64,000 nucleotides of DNA from Blakeslea trispora (taxonomy: Eukaryota > Mucoromycota > Mucoromycetes > Mucorales > Choanephoraceae): assembly GCA_025331445.1 (NCBI GenBank), contig JAIWNE010000056.1, forward strand, positions 1 through 64,000, read 5' to 3'. Positions 60,290 to 64,000 of the stretch are shown here, one piece after another; the stretch's first letter is position 1, and every line of letters starts with the position of its first letter. A program made the position numbers and the translations under genes. Below the pieces are notes generated by a model. That model was not told the origin of the DNA and did no database searches. It saw only the letters and a program-made list of their open reading frames with translations.

Positions 60290-62335
60290 ATGTCAGAAGG
60301 AAAGGGCTTATTTGCCATGTTTGGTGGCTCTTCTGCTCCTCCTAAGCCTATTAAGAAAGCAGAAGATATCAAAACAAAAGAAGAATTAGCAAGAGAAGCT
60401 GCTTTTGCACTCTCTAAAAAGAAACAAGAAGTGCCTGATACCAGTGGTGGTGGTGCTTGGAAGACAGCCACCAAAAGAGGATCCCGAGGTTTGGCTTTAA
60501 AGGCAAGAGCTATGGGAAAGACAATCACAGTCAAGGAAAATAAAAACACAATTGCTGATGCTGATGAAGAGGATGTTTCTATGGGTGGCATGGGCAAAAA
60601 GAAGAAAAGATAGTAAAGTCACCTCAATATTGTATTCGAGGGGAACCAACTTTCTCATTTTCCCTTTTCTATTATAGTACACCTTATGGTGGTAGAGGTA
60701 GAACTCGACCTACTCATGTACCTCAGCCAACAGTGGATAAACGTGTGGATCTTTTGGTAAGAAAACAATAGTTTGTTGGATACTCTTATCTTATTCTTTG
60801 ACAGATTGCAGGCTTTGAACCAGGCACAGAAGCAGGTATTGTTCCCTTTCTAGTACAGAAATCAAAAAGACAATGGGAACCTGTGGATATCAAATTAGAT
60901 GGAGGACAGATGTTGTTGACAGTAAACGATCCTGTCATTGCCCATATCTTGGTTCGCTTAGATGGTTATATCTTTGGATCTCAGCAGCTGCGTATTCGCC
61001 TCTATGAACACTCTAGTTTACCTACACCAGCACCAGTCAACAAAAAAGAAGGCACCATGGATATCTTGCGTCAATTTTTGTTGAGTCGTTGGAACAGTGA
61101 AGCCAAATACCTGAATCTGGACAACATGAGCCAAGACCCTATCCTCAAGAAATCAGCCATCAAACCTCCTGGTGCTCCTGGTGCCAATGCAATTGTGGGA
61201 CCTGCCATCATGAAATTGGCTGGTGAAATGTTTAGAGAAGTAGTCACTGTCTCATTAGCACATAACCAATTGAAGCATGTACAGCCCATCTCTACCTTGG
61301 CACAGTATTTGCCTGATATCCAGAATCTCTCCCTTCAGGGCAATTTGATAAAGGAATACGATAGTCTAGAGGCCCTCAGTGGTACAGGAAAACTAAAGCA
61401 CCTCAGGGAACTCTTGTTGCTCGATAATCCTTTACGTGATGCCGAAATCAAGCAAAGAGGAAACGATCGTGCTTATGTACGTAATATGATCAAGCGTTTT
61501 CCTACCTTGGTGATGTTGGACCATGTACCTGTGATGTTGTCTGAATCGGAAGCAGCTTCTGTTCACAAGACAGGTCGTGTCTTGCCCCTGGACAACAAAC
61601 CGAATTTCTTTGATAATGAAGTCAGTCAGGCAACAGCCATTGATTTCTTGACAAAATACTATCATTCCTTTGACACCAACCGGGCTCTCCTGAGTCCCCT
61701 CTATGATCTGAATGCTGTCTTTTCTGTTGTCTCGAATGTCAAGTTACGCGCTCAGCAGAAATTGAAGCGAAAGGAAAAGAAAAGGATGATGGATGATGAA
61801 GAAAGACTGACATGGGCCAGTATCAGTAGAAACATGATGAGCAAATCAAAAAGTAAAGAAAAATCAACAGCTACATTCTTTATTGTTTGTTAACCATTTT
61901 GTATTAGGACAAGAAGGTAAAGGATTGATTGTGGGCACAGAAGCCATTGGCACTACATTGGCCCGTTTGCCTACTACTTTACATGATTTTGAAAAGACAC
62001 AAGATTTTGTTGTTGACACACACCAAACACCTGTTGGCCTTCTGGTCACCTTGCATGGTGAATTTAAAGAAGAGGAATCCACACCGCCTCTTTCTTATGA
62101 CAGAACATTCCTTCTCCGACCTGCCACTCCTGATTCACCGTAAGTTGGAAGGGAGGGGATTTAGAAAGAGACAAAGTAAACTCATGTTTTTTTTGTTAGT
62201 GCAATGGCTGCTGGATGGTCTTGTGTGATTATGAATGACATGTTATGTGTACGCGATTATGTAGGTAATCAAGGATTTCAACCTCAAGCAGTTGTACCTA
62301 CCAGTATCTTTGCTTCATTCCAAAACCCTCAATAA
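60290..62335 (+). CDS. MEX67: mRNA export receptor MEX67/NXF1-like, lacking a C-terminal UBA
   Basis: General mRNA export factor that with Mtr2/NXT1 carries mRNPs through nuclear pores. Five exons (60290-60612, 60678-60756, 60805-61852, 61908-62139, 62200-62335) give 605 residues. An N-terminal basic segment (GSRGLALKARAMGK, then GGRGRTRP) could bind RNA; an RRM-like region follows (QWEPVDIKLDGG, DGYIFGSQQLRIR). The leucine-rich repeats run from about 270 to 360 (VTVSLAHNQLKHV, IQNLSLQGNLIKEY, LRELLLLDNPLRD), and the NTF2-like domain from about 385 to 590 (AIDFLTKYYHSFD, GLLVTLHGEF, YDRTFLLRPA, GWSCVIMNDMLCVRDY). The protein ends FASFQNPQ right after it; the TAP-C/UBA domain that binds FG nucleoporins in Mex67/NXF1 is absent, and no further exon fits before the next gene 107 bp downstream. 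Confidence 0.88.
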
Positions 62336-62442
62336 GATACACACACCTCCATACATACATATACACACATACTTTTCAAGCATTACTTTACTCATTTATA
62401 GACTATATATATATATATATACAAATACACATATAACATGCA

Positions 62443-63419
62443 TTACAATAAAGGATCAATAAGATCAATAAAACCAGAGGCATAACTTCCTCCAAACATG
62501 GCAAAATGATTCAAATGATGATATGCTTCATAGATAGTCCATCGCTCTTGTCGCTTCTCAGGTGAACTTATCGTCACATTCTGTTGTTCTGCTAATGCAT
62601 CATCATAGGCCTCGAAACAAGCCTCTGTAAATCCACCAAACATTCTCATGATACCATGTTCTACTTCGTAATGCCCGTAATAGGAAGCAGGATCAAACAA
62701 GACAGGACGACCTGACTCTTTTAGGACGGCCCAGTTGCCACTCCAGAGATCACCATGCAACAGAGAAGCCGAGACAGGACCCAGATCATCGGGACCCAGC
62801 CAATGATCCAAACGACGACAGAGAGCCTCGCCTAGGCGATCCAGGTCAGAATCATGTCCCTTGACGCTCTCCAAGAGAGGCATCAGTCTTTGAGTCTTGT
62901 AGAATGAATACCAATCTGAAGACCAAGTGTTGTCTAGTTGAGTTGTACCACACCATGAGGTGACATCAAATCCAAATTGAGTATGTGGTTGGGAATGAAG
63001 TTGTGCTAATGCTTGACCTAGTTTGCATTGGGCCTTCTCTGAGGATCGATGGTTGTCCATCAAAAGATAGTCCGTGACAATAAATGCCGGACCTTGCTTG
63101 GCTGTATAAATGGGTCGAGGAACTAAACCAGGTACAATGGCATCCATACGTTCAAGTGCTAAACTCTCAGCAGCAAACCAGTCAGATGCTTTTTTATCTG
63201 CATTTGTCTATATATCAAAATGAGAACAAGGCCCTTTTTTTAATAGAAGAGAGAGGAGGAGGAAATAACCTTGACAAAATAATCTCCTTTATCAGTTGAA
63301 TAACAAGCTGCTTGACTGATACTTCCACCACCCAATGATTTAATAGAGCAAACATCTGTACATAATTTCAGTCGTTTTAATTCAGATGAAATAAAATCGT
63401 TTTTGTCTACACCGTGCAT
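62443..63419 (-). CDS. Fructosamine-3-kinase family protein (ketosamine-3-kinase)
   Basis: Kinase-like enzyme that phosphorylates sugar residues of glycated proteins so that they fall off (deglycation). Two exons (63419-63270 and 63207-62443) give 304 residues, the usual length. Signatures: SIKSLGGGSISQAACY (nucleotide-binding loop), DYFVK (catalytic Lys region, ends exon 1), LGQALAQLHS, GFDVTSWCGTTQLDNTW, LLHGDLWSGNWAV (catalytic Asp in HGD), LFDPASYYGHYEVE (metal-binding Asp), FGGF and YHHLNHFAMFGGSY. Intron 1 has a weak donor (AAG|GTTATT) but a normal acceptor, and the join is in frame. It converges on MEX67 with 107 bp between stops; a TA tract lies in between (62407-62420). Confidence 0.93.
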
Positions 63420-64000
63420 AGAGATGAAAGAAAAGCAAAGAAACTCTCTTTTTGTTTGTCAAGCACTAATTAAATATAAGCATACGTCATAGTGTGTTAA
63501 GAGTTTGAGGTCTGTTATGATTAAAAAAGAAGTTCTTTGTGTACTTCATTGTCAAGAATGCCTTTCAGATGGACTGAAGATGAAGACGAAGCCTTTAATT
63601 ATCATCAATAAGAAAAGATACTTTGAACAAAATCAAATGTGATAAAATAACAAAAAAGCTAAGGATAATCCTTTCTGCTGATGGATATTTGACAAGAAGT
63701 AAATGAGATGGCTACTAGTAATGATTATTGCTGAGTATTGCTTTTGTTTGTTTCAAAATATTCAGTTGCACCATTAAGCAGAACTAGATACACAATTAAG
63801 GTGACATGAAAAATTATTTGTGGGCAGACTTCAATCATGGCTGCCCCCCCTCAAAGTATTAAGCAAAATACTATCAGCTAAAGTGGCATCATTGTATTCC
63901 GTATCTTTTCTTTGGGAAACAAAAGAATAAATATAGACCAAAACATTAGCAAACACAACAGTGTCTGTTTGTATATAGCTGCATCTTACTCTCAAATACA
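63420..64000. other. Upstream region of the fructosamine kinase
   Basis: 581 bp to the window edge. No gene or clear regulatory element seen; AT-rich with a C-run at 63844-63850. Confidence 0.5.

Overview
The window reads as nuclear DNA of an early-diverging fungus, most likely Mucoromycota and probably Mucorales. The reasons are AT-rich intergenic DNA full of A/T homopolymers, genes cut by many short GT-AG introns (about 50-120 nt), a DASH-type cryptochrome, and a CYP51 carrying the two active-site substitutions known from mucormycete CYP51 F5. I infer the phylum from these traits; no marker gene fixes the species. No tRNA, rRNA or CRISPR array was seen.

Layout. 1-9 kb: a P2B calcium pump (PMC1-like, minus) and a myosin regulatory light chain (plus), with gene-poor flanks. 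9.1-12.2 kb: a decayed PIF/Harbinger DNA transposon with terminal inverted repeats, into which a 5'-truncated LINE has inserted with a perfect 15-bp target duplication. 12.4-18.6 kb: cry-DASH, mitochondrial glutamyl-tRNA synthetase and, from a shared divergent promoter, mevalonate diphosphate decarboxylase. 20.4-26.8 kb: a TDRD3-like OB-fold protein with an RG-rich tail, a short XPB-like helicase and a Nop12/RBM34-like RRM protein. 28.7-32.7 kb: a STE20-like kinase and ALG1. 35.5-41 kb: a probably myristoylated methyltransferase and a type II glycosyltransferase. 42.9-48.1 kb: a SERCA pump followed by a protein with eight tau/MAP2/MAP4-type microtubule-binding repeats. 48.9-54.4 kb: an Apq12-like membrane protein, CYP51 and a PFF1-like vacuolar M28 protease. 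55.3-63.4 kb: a chromodomain protein, a Ubc4/5-type E2, a MEX67-like export factor without the usual C-terminal UBA module, and a fructosamine-3-kinase-like protein.

The genes are mostly unrelated housekeeping functions (Ca2+ homeostasis, sterol and isoprenoid synthesis, N-glycosylation, RNA export, chromatin) with no operon-like logic. Two steps of the mevalonate/ergosterol route (MVD1, CYP51) and both classes of Ca2+ pump are present but not adjacent. The most striking item is the tau-like gene: eight repeats, each with the KxGS and PGGG signatures of animal tau, in a fungal context. Exon borders were deduced by hand from splice signals and frame continuity; every multi-exon model reported at confidence 0.5 or more keeps frame from start to stop.
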